This document shows, one piece after another, positions 36,351 to 44,646 of a stretch of 64,000 nt of DNA. The position numbers were made by a program, and so were the translations under genes. The stretch lies in assembly GCF_900105555.1 (NCBI RefSeq), contig NZ_FNTZ01000001.1, positions 558,001-622,000 of the forward strand, given 5' to 3'. How positions within the stretch are numbered: position 1 is the first letter of the stretch; each line of letters begins with the position of its first letter. The stretch comes from Pseudomonas coleopterorum. Lineage in GTDB: Bacteria; Pseudomonadota; Gammaproteobacteria; Pseudomonadales; Pseudomonadaceae. The notes below the pieces were generated by a model, which did not search any database, had not been told where the DNA came from, and was given only the letters and a program-made list of their open reading frames with translations.

Positions 36351-37154
36351 TCAGGCGCCCAGCCGTTGCGCGATGCTGTCGGCTTCCTTGCGCATGGCCT
36401 GCACCAATCGCTGCTGGTAAAGCGGGGTCATGCGCACGCTGGGCAAGGCGCAGCTCAGCGCCCCCACCGGGGCGGCGCTGGCATCGAGGATCGGCACCGC
36501 CACGCCGGTGTGCAGCGGCAGCACGCGATCGGCCAGGCCGCAGGCGAAACCTTGCTGGCGCACCTGCTTGAAGGTGGAGCGCAGGGCACTGTCGCTGATG
36601 GCGTATTCACGCAGCAGGCGCGGCGCGTTGTGTTCCAGAATCTGCGCACGGGCCGCAGTGGGCAGGTGGCTGAGCAGCGCCAGCGAGCCCTGACCAACGC
36701 CGCTCAGCACGCGCGCGCCCACGCAGTCGGCAAAACTCTGAGTGGGATTGGCGCCTTCGTGCAGCTCCAGGCACAGGGCGTAGTAGCCGTCCTGAACGAA
36801 CAGAAAGAAACTGTCCTGAAAGGTCTCGCACAGGCGCAGCAAGGCCGGGCGGGCCAACTCGCGCACGCCGCCGGTGTTGCCGGCCTGGGCACCGAGGCTG
36901 AGCAATTGGTAACCCAGGAAGTAGGGGCCCCGCAGCCGCGGCAGGCGCACGAAGCCGTAGGATTTCATGGCCTTGAGCAGGCGGTACAGGGTGGCGCGGC
37001 TGAGCTGGGTGTCGGCGCTGAGCGCATCGATGGTCGCACCCTGCGCACCGCGCGCCGCGATCGCCTGGAGAATGTCGAAGGAGCGATCCAGCGTCTGCGT
37101 GCCTTGAGTGCTGCAGCGTGGCAGGCGGCGGGTCGATGAGTCGGTGTGGGGCAT
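36351..37154 (-). CDS. IclR-family regulator of the oxidoreductase/ABC locus
   Basis: 267 residues from ATG 37154, which has GGAGAGG six bases upstream. N-terminal winged helix (TLDRSFDILQAIAARGAQGA, LSADTQLSRATLYRLLKAMK), then an IclR effector-binding domain ending GALSCALPSVRMTPLYQQRL. Encoded between the two FAD oxidoreductase genes on the opposite strand and divergent from the second, with 131 bp between starts. The likely target is this interval and so the downstream oxidoreductase and ABC genes. Effector unknown. Confidence 0.9.
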   Translation of the reverse strand: MPHTDSSTRRLPRCSTQGTQTLDRSFDILQAIAARGAQGATIDALSADTQLSRATLYRLLKAMKSYGFVRLPRLRGPYFLGYQLLSLGAQAGNTGGVRELARPALLRLCETFQDSFFLFVQDGYYALCLELHEGANPTQSFADCVGARVLSGVGQGSLALLSHLPTAARAQILEHNAPRLLREYAISDSALRSTFKQVRQQGFACGLADRVLPLHTGVAVPILDASAAPVGALSCALPSVRMTPLYQQRLVQAMRKEADSIAQRLGA

Positions 37155-37285
37155 GCTGACCTCTCCCGTGAAGCGACGATTGCCGAGCCATGGCCCGGCA
37201 GGCCGACTGGCACTGCAAATGCGCTGCAATATCCGGGCCCTCGCAGCGCCCATCCATTCATGATCCATCAGGAGAACAGCCAGCG

Positions 37286-38620
37286 ATGCCAGGACCTCGC
37301 GTAGTACCCGTACAGGGCGATGAACAACTGCCGGAGCGTGTCGACGTGGTGGTGATCGGGGGTGGCATCGTCGGTGCCTCCACGGCGCTGGAGCTTGCCG
37401 AACGCGGCTTGAAGGTGGCGCTGTGCGAGAAAGGTGGCATCGGTCACGAGCAGTCCAGTCGCAACTGGGGCTGGGTGCGCATCTCGCGCCGCGACCCGCG
37501 TGAACTGCCGCTGATGGCCCATGCCCTGAACATCTGGGGCGACCTCGCCGCGCGCATCGGCAAGGACGTCGGCTACACCCGCGCCGGCATTCTCTTCACC
37601 TGTGCGGACGATCAAAGCTACGCGGAGCACGAGCGCTGGAAGGCCAATCTGGACGATTACCCGGTGCGTGCGCGGATGCTCTCGGGCACCGACCTGGCCA
37701 CGGTGTTGCCCGGCGCCGAGCGTCTGCGCATCAAGGGTGCGCTGTACACCCCCGATGACGGTCGCGCCGAACCGCAACAGGCGGCCCCGGCGATTGCCGA
37801 AGCGGCGCGGGCCAAAGGGGCGATGATCTTAACCGAGTGCGCGGTGCGTGGCATCGAGCGCACGGCAGGCCGGGTCAGCGGCGTCATCACCGAGCGCGGC
37901 GCGATCGCCTGCACGTCCGTGGTGCTGGCCGGTGGCGCCTGGTCGAGCCTGTTCTGCTCGCCGTTGAAGGTGCATTTGCCGCAGCTCAAGGTGCTCAATT
38001 CGGTGATCCGTACCACGCCCCTGCAGGGCGGCCCGGAATCCGCCATCTGGGCAATGGACTTCGCCGTGCGCAAACGCCAGGACGGCGGCTACACCGTCGC
38101 CTCCGGCCACGAAAACATCGCCGACATCGTCCCCGACTCCTTTCGTTACGCGCGGCAGTTCTGGCCTGCGTTGCAGCAGGAGCACAAGTCACTGTCGTTT
38201 CGCCTGGGCCAGCGTTTTTTCCAGGAAGCGGTGCTGCCCAAGCGCTGGGCACTGGACGAAGCCAGCCCCTTCGAATACCGCCGCGTGCTCGATCCGGTGC
38301 CATCGATCCGGCAAACTAACCGCGCCCTGGCCAGCCTGACCAACGCCTTCCCGGTGTTCGCCAACGTGCGGATCGCCCAGCGCTGGGGCGGCATGATCGA
38401 TGTCACGCCCGATGCCGTGCCGGTGATCTCGGCGGTGGACGGTGTGCCCGGATTTTTCATCGCCACCGGATTCTCGGGTCATGGCTTCGGCATCGGGCCG
38501 GCGGCAGGAAGGCTGATGGCCAATCTGGTCACCGGTGAAACCCCGATCGTCGACCCGCAAGCGTTTCGCCTGTCGCGCTTCAGCGATGGCTCCAACCCAC
38601 GGCCCATTTCCGGATTCTAG
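37286..38620 (+). CDS. FAD-dependent amine/amino-acid oxidoreductase (DAO family), copy 2
   Basis: 444 residues, paralogous to the protein at 35038: VVVIGGGIVGASTALELAER, HEQSSRNWGWVRISRRD, VLAGGAWSSLFC, IDVTPDAVPVI, GFSGHGFGIGPAAGRL. The AGGAGA ribosome site is 12-13 bases before the ATG, slightly long. It is followed after 122 bp by the substrate-binding protein gene of an ABC importer, so the pair probably imports and oxidises the same compound. The conserved motifs shared by the two copies but differing flanking residues suggest related, not identical, substrates. Confidence 0.87.
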   Translation: MPGPRVVPVQGDEQLPERVDVVVIGGGIVGASTALELAERGLKVALCEKGGIGHEQSSRNWGWVRISRRDPRELPLMAHALNIWGDLAARIGKDVGYTRAGILFTCADDQSYAEHERWKANLDDYPVRARMLSGTDLATVLPGAERLRIKGALYTPDDGRAEPQQAAPAIAEAARAKGAMILTECAVRGIERTAGRVSGVITERGAIACTSVVLAGGAWSSLFCSPLKVHLPQLKVLNSVIRTTPLQGGPESAIWAMDFAVRKRQDGGYTVASGHENIADIVPDSFRYARQFWPALQQEHKSLSFRLGQRFFQEAVLPKRWALDEASPFEYRRVLDPVPSIRQTNRALASLTNAFPVFANVRIAQRWGGMIDVTPDAVPVISAVDGVPGFFIATGFSGHGFGIGPAAGRLMANLVTGETPIVDPQAFRLSRFSDGSNPRPISGF

Positions 38621-38742
38621 AACCGCCCGATCACTCGGCAACAGCCCTGCAGAAGCTCGTTCGAACGAGCCCGGGTCCAGCGTCCAAGACGCTTTCCAAC
38701 GCCTGCCACCTGCCCTTTCTTCCTTACTGTGGGAGCTTCAGC

Positions 38743-40419
38743 ATGTCGCAACGCGATGACTCGGATAAAGGCAACAGCCTGTCGAACCCGACCCGCCGCC
38801 AGGCGCTGGCCATGGCCATCATCGGTGCTGCGGGCAGCCTGCTGCCCCTGGGCCGGACCAGCCAATCGTTCGCGGCCATGGCCGCCCCGCCGTCCGGACA
38901 GGTGATCATCGGCCTGTCCCAGGAACCCACCGTCTTCAATCCGCACATGCCGCACATCGAAGTGGACGACGGCATCCACTGGAACGTGTTCGACCCGCTG
39001 TTCGGCATCTCGCCCAGCGGTGAATTCGTTCCGGCCCTGGCCACCGAAGTGCCGACCGTGGCCAATGGCGGCATCTCCGCCGACGGCCTGCAGTGGAAGG
39101 TGAAACTGCGCAGCGATGCCAAATGGCACGACGGCCGACCCTTCACCGCCGAAGACGTGAAGTACACCCTGGAACTGATCGTCTCGCCGAATTTTCGCAG
39201 CGGTCGCCGCGCCGGCCACGATCTGCTGCGCGACATCACCGTGGTTTCGCCCACCGAAATCCACTGGCGCATGGAGAAATCCTACGCACCCTACGCCTCG
39301 ATCCTGTCGTCCACCTTCATGGTGCCCAAACATATTCTCTCGGTCGCCGCCGACGTCAACACGGCACCGTTCAACAATGCACCGATCGGCACCGGGCCGT
39401 TCAAGTGGGGCACGCGGGTGGCTGGCGACCACATCCAGCTCAAGGCCAACCCTGACTATCACGGCACCCAGCCGCAGATCGACAGCGTGATCTTCAAGTA
39501 CATCCCCGACCTGACCGTGCTCTACACCCAGTTCAAGACCGGCGACATCGACGTCACCGCCATGCAGGGCATCACCCCCGACCATTACGAGGAAGCCAAG
39601 GACCTGGCCGGGCGCACCGTGGTGATTTTGCCGGTGGCCACCATCGAGTCGGTGACCCTGAACATGGAGCGCCCGCAGTTCAAGGACCCCGTCGTGCGCC
39701 AGGCGCTGTACATGGCCATCGACAAGAAGACCATCATCGACGAATTGTATTTCGGCCTGGTGCTGCCCACCGAAACCTACATGCCGCAACAGTCGGCCTA
39801 CTACAACCCGAACCTGCCCAAGCAAAGCTTCAACATCGAGGCGGCCAGCAAACTGCTCGATGACGCCGGCTGGAAACCGGGCGCTGGCGGCATTCGCGAG
39901 AAGGGCGGGGTGCGCCTCTCGTTCACCAACTCCACCACCGCCGGCAACCAGATCCGCGAGCAGGCGCAGCAGTTCATCCAGCAGACCTGGCTGGCCATCG
40001 GTGTGGAGATGAAAATCTCCAACCTGCCGCCTGCGGTGATGTGGGGCGAGTACTGGGTGCAGTCCAAATTCGACTCGGTGATCGTCGGCAACAACTTCCT
40101 CACCGGTGCCGACCCCGACACCCGCGACTACTTCGGTTCGCAATCGACCAATGCCAAAGGCGGGGCCGGGCAGAACAACTCGCAATACGTCAACGCCAAG
40201 GTCGACGAACTGCTGGCCCAAGGCGCGGCGATCCAGGACGTCGCTCAGCGCAAGGCGGTGTACGTGCAGGTGCAGGACCTGATCCGCCAGGACCTGCCCA
40301 TCCTGCCGCTGTTTCAGTACACCTACGTGCGCGGCTACAAATCGGGCCTCAAGGGCTTCACCGGCAACATCAACCTGCGCATCGAACCCTGGAACGTCAA
40401 CACCTGGTCCTGGACCTGA
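38743..40419 (+). CDS. ABC transporter substrate-binding protein, family 5 (peptide/opine type)
   Basis: 558 residues. The signal region NPTRRQALAMAIIGAAGSLL contains a twin arginine followed by a hydrophobic stretch, suggesting Tat export, although the motif lacks the usual Phe. The mature part is SBP_bac_5: QEPTVFNPHMPH, WKVKLRSDAKWHDGRPFTAE (family signature), GTGPFKWG, and a C-terminal dipeptide-binding-like tail. The start at 38743 gives the complete export signal. First gene of a five-gene importer operon. Confidence 0.92.
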   Translation: MSQRDDSDKGNSLSNPTRRQALAMAIIGAAGSLLPLGRTSQSFAAMAAPPSGQVIIGLSQEPTVFNPHMPHIEVDDGIHWNVFDPLFGISPSGEFVPALATEVPTVANGGISADGLQWKVKLRSDAKWHDGRPFTAEDVKYTLELIVSPNFRSGRRAGHDLLRDITVVSPTEIHWRMEKSYAPYASILSSTFMVPKHILSVAADVNTAPFNNAPIGTGPFKWGTRVAGDHIQLKANPDYHGTQPQIDSVIFKYIPDLTVLYTQFKTGDIDVTAMQGITPDHYEEAKDLAGRTVVILPVATIESVTLNMERPQFKDPVVRQALYMAIDKKTIIDELYFGLVLPTETYMPQQSAYYNPNLPKQSFNIEAASKLLDDAGWKPGAGGIREKGGVRLSFTNSTTAGNQIREQAQQFIQQTWLAIGVEMKISNLPPAVMWGEYWVQSKFDSVIVGNNFLTGADPDTRDYFGSQSTNAKGGAGQNNSQYVNAKVDELLAQGAAIQDVAQRKAVYVQVQDLIRQDLPILPLFQYTYVRGYKSGLKGFTGNINLRIEPWNVNTWSWT

Positions 40420-40476
40420 GCACGCCCATGCCTGGCCGCAGGGTCGGGTGTCGTTCGCACCGCAGAGGATTCAAGC

Positions 40477-41427
40477 ATGCCGAACTACATTCTCAACCGC
40501 CTGGGGCAGAGCGCCGTGGTGCTGGTGCTGGTCTCGCTGATCGGCTTCATGGTGCTCAACCTGGCTCCCGGCGGGCCGATGTCGCAGTTCGCCCTGAACC
40601 CCGGCATGAGCCAGGCCGAGCTGGACCGCATCGCCGAGCAGCTGGGCTTGAAGCGGCCACTGCTGGTGCAGTACATCGACTGGTTCAGCCATCTGTTCGT
40701 CGGCGACTGGGGCAACTCGTTCCGCGACGGCCGCCCGGTGCTCAGCGTGATTGCCGGGCACCTGCCCGCGACGTTGCTGCTGATGGGCACCTCGACGCTG
40801 CTGTCCATCGTCATTGGCACCTGGGTTGGCGTGCTAGGGGCGGTGCGCCGCTATTCGGTGTTCGACACCCTGGCCACGGTCGGCGCGATGGTGGCGCTGT
40901 CGATTCCCACCTTCTGGTTCGGGCTGGTGGCGATCTTCTTGTTCTCCCTGCACCTGGGCTGGCTCCCGGCGGGCAACATGTACACCATCGGCGACCAGTC
41001 CCTGGGCGATTACGCCATTCACCTGGTGCTGCCGGTGCTGGTGCTGGCCCTGGTCAACGTGGCGATCTGGAGCCGCTACATGCGCTCCGCCACCCTGGAC
41101 GTGATCGACCAGGACTTCGTCCGCACCGCCCGCGCCAAGGGCGTGCCCTATCGCCGAGTGCTGACTCACCACGTGATTCGCAATGCCCTGCTGCCGATGA
41201 TCACCCTCGCCGGGCTGCAGATACCCACCATCCTCGGCGGCGCGCTGATCACCGAAACGGTGTTCACCTGGCCCGGCATGGGCCGGCTGTTCCTCGACAG
41301 CCTGGGTTACAGCGACTACCCGGTGATCATGGGCATTCTGATGTTCTCGGCCGTACTGGTGCTGCTGGGCAACCTGCTCGCCGATCTGTTGATAGGCGTC
41401 GCCGACCCCCGTGTCCGGCTGGCCTGA
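40477..41427 (+). CDS. ABC transporter permease (DppB-like)
   Basis: 316 residues, six predicted TM helices. N-terminus YILNRLGQSAVVLVLVSLIG and the DppB/OppB hallmark GLKRPLLVQYIDWFSHLF. The EAA loop, which contacts the ATPases, is RTARAKGVPYRRVLTHHVIR followed by NALLPMIT. C-terminus LLADLLIGVADPRVRLA is typical. Its end is 13 bp before the next gene. Confidence 0.93.
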   Translation: MPNYILNRLGQSAVVLVLVSLIGFMVLNLAPGGPMSQFALNPGMSQAELDRIAEQLGLKRPLLVQYIDWFSHLFVGDWGNSFRDGRPVLSVIAGHLPATLLLMGTSTLLSIVIGTWVGVLGAVRRYSVFDTLATVGAMVALSIPTFWFGLVAIFLFSLHLGWLPAGNMYTIGDQSLGDYAIHLVLPVLVLALVNVAIWSRYMRSATLDVIDQDFVRTARAKGVPYRRVLTHHVIRNALLPMITLAGLQIPTILGGALITETVFTWPGMGRLFLDSLGYSDYPVIMGILMFSAVLVLLGNLLADLLIGVADPRVRLA

Positions 41428-41440
41428 AGGAGTACCGCCC

Positions 41441-42328
41441 ATGACCACCGCCACGCACTACCTGCCCGCCAGCCGCCGCTGGGCCTGGCTGGCCAACCCC
41501 ACCCTGCGCCGTTTCATGCGCCACAAACTGGCCGTGCTCGGCGTGGTGATGATCACCGTATTGATCCTGGCCTGCGTGTTCGGCCCCTACCTGCTGCACT
41601 ACAACGACCTGAGCATCGACATCCGCAACCGCTTCGCGCCGCCGTTCACCGGCAATCACTACCTGGGCACCGACGCGCTGGGCCGCGACACGGCTGCCCG
41701 CTTGCTCAACGCCGGGCGCATCTCGTTGATGGTGGGCTTCTGCGCGATGCTCATCAGCATCGTCATCGGCACCCTGATCGGCGTCATCGCCGGTTACTAC
41801 CGCGGCTGGGTCGGCGCCGGGTTGATGCGCTTCGTCGATGCCTTCCTGTCTTTTCCCAGCGTGTTCCTGGTGCTGGTGCTGGCGGCGTTCACCAAACCCA
41901 GCCCGATGATGATCACCCTGATCATCGCCGTGACCAGCTGGATGGAAATCTCGCGCATCGTCGAAGCCGAGATCCGCTCGCTGCGCGAACGCGACTTCAC
42001 CCTGGCCGCCCGCATGATCGGCGCCAGCAACCGCTGGATCATGTTTCGCGAACTGATGCCCAACGCCATCGGCCCGATCATCGTCGCGGCCACCCTGACC
42101 ATCGCCAACGCCATTCTGCTGGAGGCCTACATCAGCTTCCTCGGCTACGGCATCCAGCCGCCCTTGCCCAGCTGGGGCAACATGCTCAACGCCGCCCAGC
42201 AGTACCTGGGCAAGGCGCCCTGGCTGGCGATCATTCCCGGGCTGGCGATCACCCTCGCGGTGACCAGCTTCAACTTCATCGGCGACGGCCTGCGCGACGC
42301 GCTGGACGGCAGGAGCGACCTGAAATGA
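41441..42328 (+). CDS. ABC transporter permease (DppC-like)
   Basis: 295 residues with the DppC/OppC N-terminal domain (RRFMRHKLAVLGVVMITVLI) and transmembrane domain. YLGTDALGRDTAARLL is a family signature and the EAA loop is LAARMIGASNRWIMFRELMP. C-terminus [20 protein letters not shown] 41441 has a GAAGGAG site ten bases before it. An upstream in-frame start at 41411 would overlap the previous gene needlessly. The stop overlaps the next gene as ATGA. Confidence 0.93.
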   Translation: MTTATHYLPASRRWAWLANPTLRRFMRHKLAVLGVVMITVLILACVFGPYLLHYNDLSIDIRNRFAPPFTGNHYLGTDALGRDTAARLLNAGRISLMVGFCAMLISIVIGTLIGVIAGYYRGWVGAGLMRFVDAFLSFPSVFLVLVLAAFTKPSPMMITLIIAVTSWMEISRIVEAEIRSLRERDFTLAARMIGASNRWIMFRELMPNAIGPIIVAATLTIANAILLEAYISFLGYGIQPPLPSWGNMLNAAQQYLGKAPWLAIIPGLAITLAVTSFNFIGDGLRDALDGRSDLK

Positions 42329-43353
42329 ACGCAGATGAAAAGATCGCCGTGGCGCACCTCAACGTCGCCTTCCGCAAGGGCGCCGGCTACGTGCCCGTGG
42401 TCCACGACATCAACTTCACCATCGGTGCCGGCGAAACCCTGGCCCTGGTGGGCGAGAGCGGTTCAGGCAAGAGCGTCACCAGCCTGGCCATCATGAAGCT
42501 GCTCGCCGAAGCGCCGAAAACCCGCATCGACGGCAGCGCCATCGTCGCCGACCGCCACGGCGCGCCCATCGACCTGGTGGCCATGGGCGAGCAGCAGATG
42601 CGCCACGTGCGCGGCAACCGCGTGGCGATGATCTTCCAGGAACCGCTGACCTCGCTGAACCCGGTGCACCGCGTAGGCGACCAGATCGCCGAAGCGATCC
42701 GTTTCCATGAGTCCCTGAGCAAGGCCGACGCCCGCGCCCGCGCGTTGGCCCTGCTGGAGCAGGTCGGCATTCCGGAACCGGTCAAGCGCCTGGACTGTTA
42801 TCCCCACGAGCTGTCCGGCGGCATGCGCCAGCGGGTGATGATCGCCATCGCCCTGGCCATGGAGCCGGACGTGCTGATTGCCGACGAACCCACCACCGCG
42901 CTGGACGTGACCGTGCAGGCGCAGATCCTTGACCTGCTGCGCAACCTGCAGAAGAAGAACGGCATGGCGATCCTGTTCATCACCCACAACTTCGGCGTGG
43001 TCGCGGAAATCGCCGACCGGGTCATGGTGATGTACGCCGGGCGCATCGTCGAACAGGGCAGCGTCAGCCAGGTGCTGTCATCGCCGCGCATGCCCTACAC
43101 CCGCGGCTTGCTGGCCGCAGTGCCGCGCTTCGAACACGCCGGTCTGGCGCAAGGTGAACTGGGCACCATCGCCGGCTTTGTCCCCGACCCCAGCACACCG
43201 CCCAGCGGCTGCGCCTTCCACCCGCGCTGCGGCTACAGCATTGCTGGCCGCTGCGACCAACAGGCACCCGTGCTGGAAGAAATCGAAATGGGCCACCAAC
43301 TGCGCTGCGTGCGCTGGCGGGAACTGGCGACCGAACAGGAAGGTGCACGATGA
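42325..43353 (+). CDS. ABC transporter ATP-binding protein (DppD-like)
   Basis: 342 residues. Walker [10 protein letters not shown] at about 46, Q-loop [13 protein letters not shown], signature [15 protein letters not shown], Walker [16 protein letters not shown]-loop ITHNFGVV. The C-terminal oligopeptide-transporter domain has the Cys cluster [17 protein letters not shown], which in DppD/OppD-type proteins binds a metal or Fe-S cluster. Overlaps its neighbours by ATGA on both sides. Confidence 0.95.
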   Translation: MNADEKIAVAHLNVAFRKGAGYVPVVHDINFTIGAGETLALVGESGSGKSVTSLAIMKLLAEAPKTRIDGSAIVADRHGAPIDLVAMGEQQMRHVRGNRVAMIFQEPLTSLNPVHRVGDQIAEAIRFHESLSKADARARALALLEQVGIPEPVKRLDCYPHELSGGMRQRVMIAIALAMEPDVLIADEPTTALDVTVQAQILDLLRNLQKKNGMAILFITHNFGVVAEIADRVMVMYAGRIVEQGSVSQVLSSPRMPYTRGLLAAVPRFEHAGLAQGELGTIAGFVPDPSTPPSGCAFHPRCGYSIAGRCDQQAPVLEEIEMGHQLRCVRWRELATEQEGAR

Positions 43354-44408
43354 AAGAACGTCCGCTGATCGACGTCGTCGGCTTGAAGAAATACTTCCCC
43401 GTGCGCAAGACCTTCCTCGCTCACCGTCGCGACCGCGACGACAACCTGGTCCGCGCCGTGGATGGTGTCGACCTGAGCATCGCCCGTGGCGAAGTGCTCG
43501 GCCTGGTGGGCGAAAGCGGCTCGGGCAAGAGCACCCTGGGCCGCAGCCTGATGATGCTCGACCTACCCACCGAAGGGCACATCGTCTTCGACAACGTCGA
43601 AATCACACCCTTCAACGACCGCCTGCTCAAGCCCTATCGCAAGCGCATGCAGATGATCTTCCAGGACCCCTACGGTTCGCTGAACCCGCGCATGAGCGTG
43701 GGTGACATCCTCGCCATGCCGCTGCGCTTCCACAACCCCGAACTCGACGCCGCCGGGCGCCGGGAAAAGGCCGGGCAGGCCCTGGAAACCGTCGGCCTCG
43801 CGGCCCAGTACCTGGACCGTTACCCCCACGAGTTCTCCGGCGGTCAACGCCAGCGCATCGGCATCGCCCGCGCCCTGACCCTGGAACCTGAATTCATCAT
43901 GGCCGACGAACCGGTGTCGGCCCTGGACGTCTCGGTGCAGGCGCAAGTGCTCAACCTGTTCGCGCGCATCCGTCGGCAGATGAACCTGACCATGCTCTTC
44001 GTCACCCACGACCTGGCCGTGGTCGGCCACATCGCCGACCGCGTTGCGGTGATGTACCTGGGCCGCATCGTCGAAATAGCGCCCACCCGCGAGCTGTTCA
44101 GCCATCCCCGACACCCCTACACCGAAGCGCTGATGTCGGCCATCCCCATGCCCGAACCCGGGCAGCGGCGGCAGCGAATCGTGCTTCAGGGCGATATCCC
44201 TAGCCCTATTTCACCGCCTTCGGGATGCGCGTTTCGCACCCGCTGCCCCTACGTCCTGCCCGCCTGCGCACAGGATCGACCGCTGTTGCGTGAGGTCAGC
44301 GCAGGTCATGGCGTGGCGTGTATACGGGATGATCTGGAGTTGGTTTCGCCGCTCCACGAACAGCGCGAAATCATGCAGCAGTCACATCAGCGCCTGGCCG
44401 GGAGCTGA
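43350..44408 (+). CDS. ABC transporter ATP-binding protein (DppF-like)
   Basis: 352 residues. Walker [11 protein letters not shown]-loop MIFQDPYGSLNPR, signature FSGGQRQRIGIARAL, Walker B FIMADEPVSALDVS, H-loop VTHDLAVV, and C-terminal cluster GCAFRTRCPYVLPACAQ. Last gene of the operon. With the preceding ATPase it forms the heterodimeric motor of the importer. The tail after residue 325 is less conserved. Confidence 0.95.
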   Translation: MKERPLIDVVGLKKYFPVRKTFLAHRRDRDDNLVRAVDGVDLSIARGEVLGLVGESGSGKSTLGRSLMMLDLPTEGHIVFDNVEITPFNDRLLKPYRKRMQMIFQDPYGSLNPRMSVGDILAMPLRFHNPELDAAGRREKAGQALETVGLAAQYLDRYPHEFSGGQRQRIGIARALTLEPEFIMADEPVSALDVSVQAQVLNLFARIRRQMNLTMLFVTHDLAVVGHIADRVAVMYLGRIVEIAPTRELFSHPRHPYTEALMSAIPMPEPGQRRQRIVLQGDIPSPISPPSGCAFRTRCPYVLPACAQDRPLLREVSAGHGVACIRDDLELVSPLHEQREIMQQSHQRLAGS

Positions 44409-44470
44409 CATCAGCTGCCCCGCGATCTGCTTCTAGTCCCCAACCCTCCCATACAAACCCCTGTCTCAAT

Positions 44471-44508
44471 GTGGGAGCGGGTTCTACCCGCGATGAGGCC
44501 AGCCGACG
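44471..44508. repeat. REP-type element after the ABC operon
   Basis: GTGGGAGCGGGTTCTACCCG with CGATGAGGCCAG is a P. putida-type REP palindrome (GCGGGTtctACCCGC core). It sits between the ABC operon and the TonB receptor gene. It is a different REP family from those at 26.7 and 30.7 kb. Confidence 0.7.
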
Positions 44509-44571
44509 TCCCGTCGCCCCAAAGATCCCAAAAGCGACTTGAGCCCACATAAAAAAGCTGAAGATGTAGCA

Positions 44572-44590
44572 GAGAAAGATTCGCATTCGC
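44572..44590. promoter_or_regulatory. Possible Fur box of the TonB receptor gene
   Basis: The 19 bases around GATTCGCATTCGC partially match the Pseudomonas Fur box (alternating GATAAT-type hexamers; several genes have GATTCGCATT at the centre). It is 57-75 bp before the start codon, a suitable place. Match is incomplete, so low confidence. Confidence 0.35.
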
Positions 44591-44646
44591 TACAATCCAG
44601 CAGTTTGCCCACTCTCTTCAGTCGCCCATCCCCAGCAGGATTGTTC

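Noticed and set aside
35283..37139. 618-codon plus-strand frame overlapping the first oxidoreductase and the IclR gene
   Set aside because: Runs through two supported genes in another frame or strand and has no recognisable sequence.
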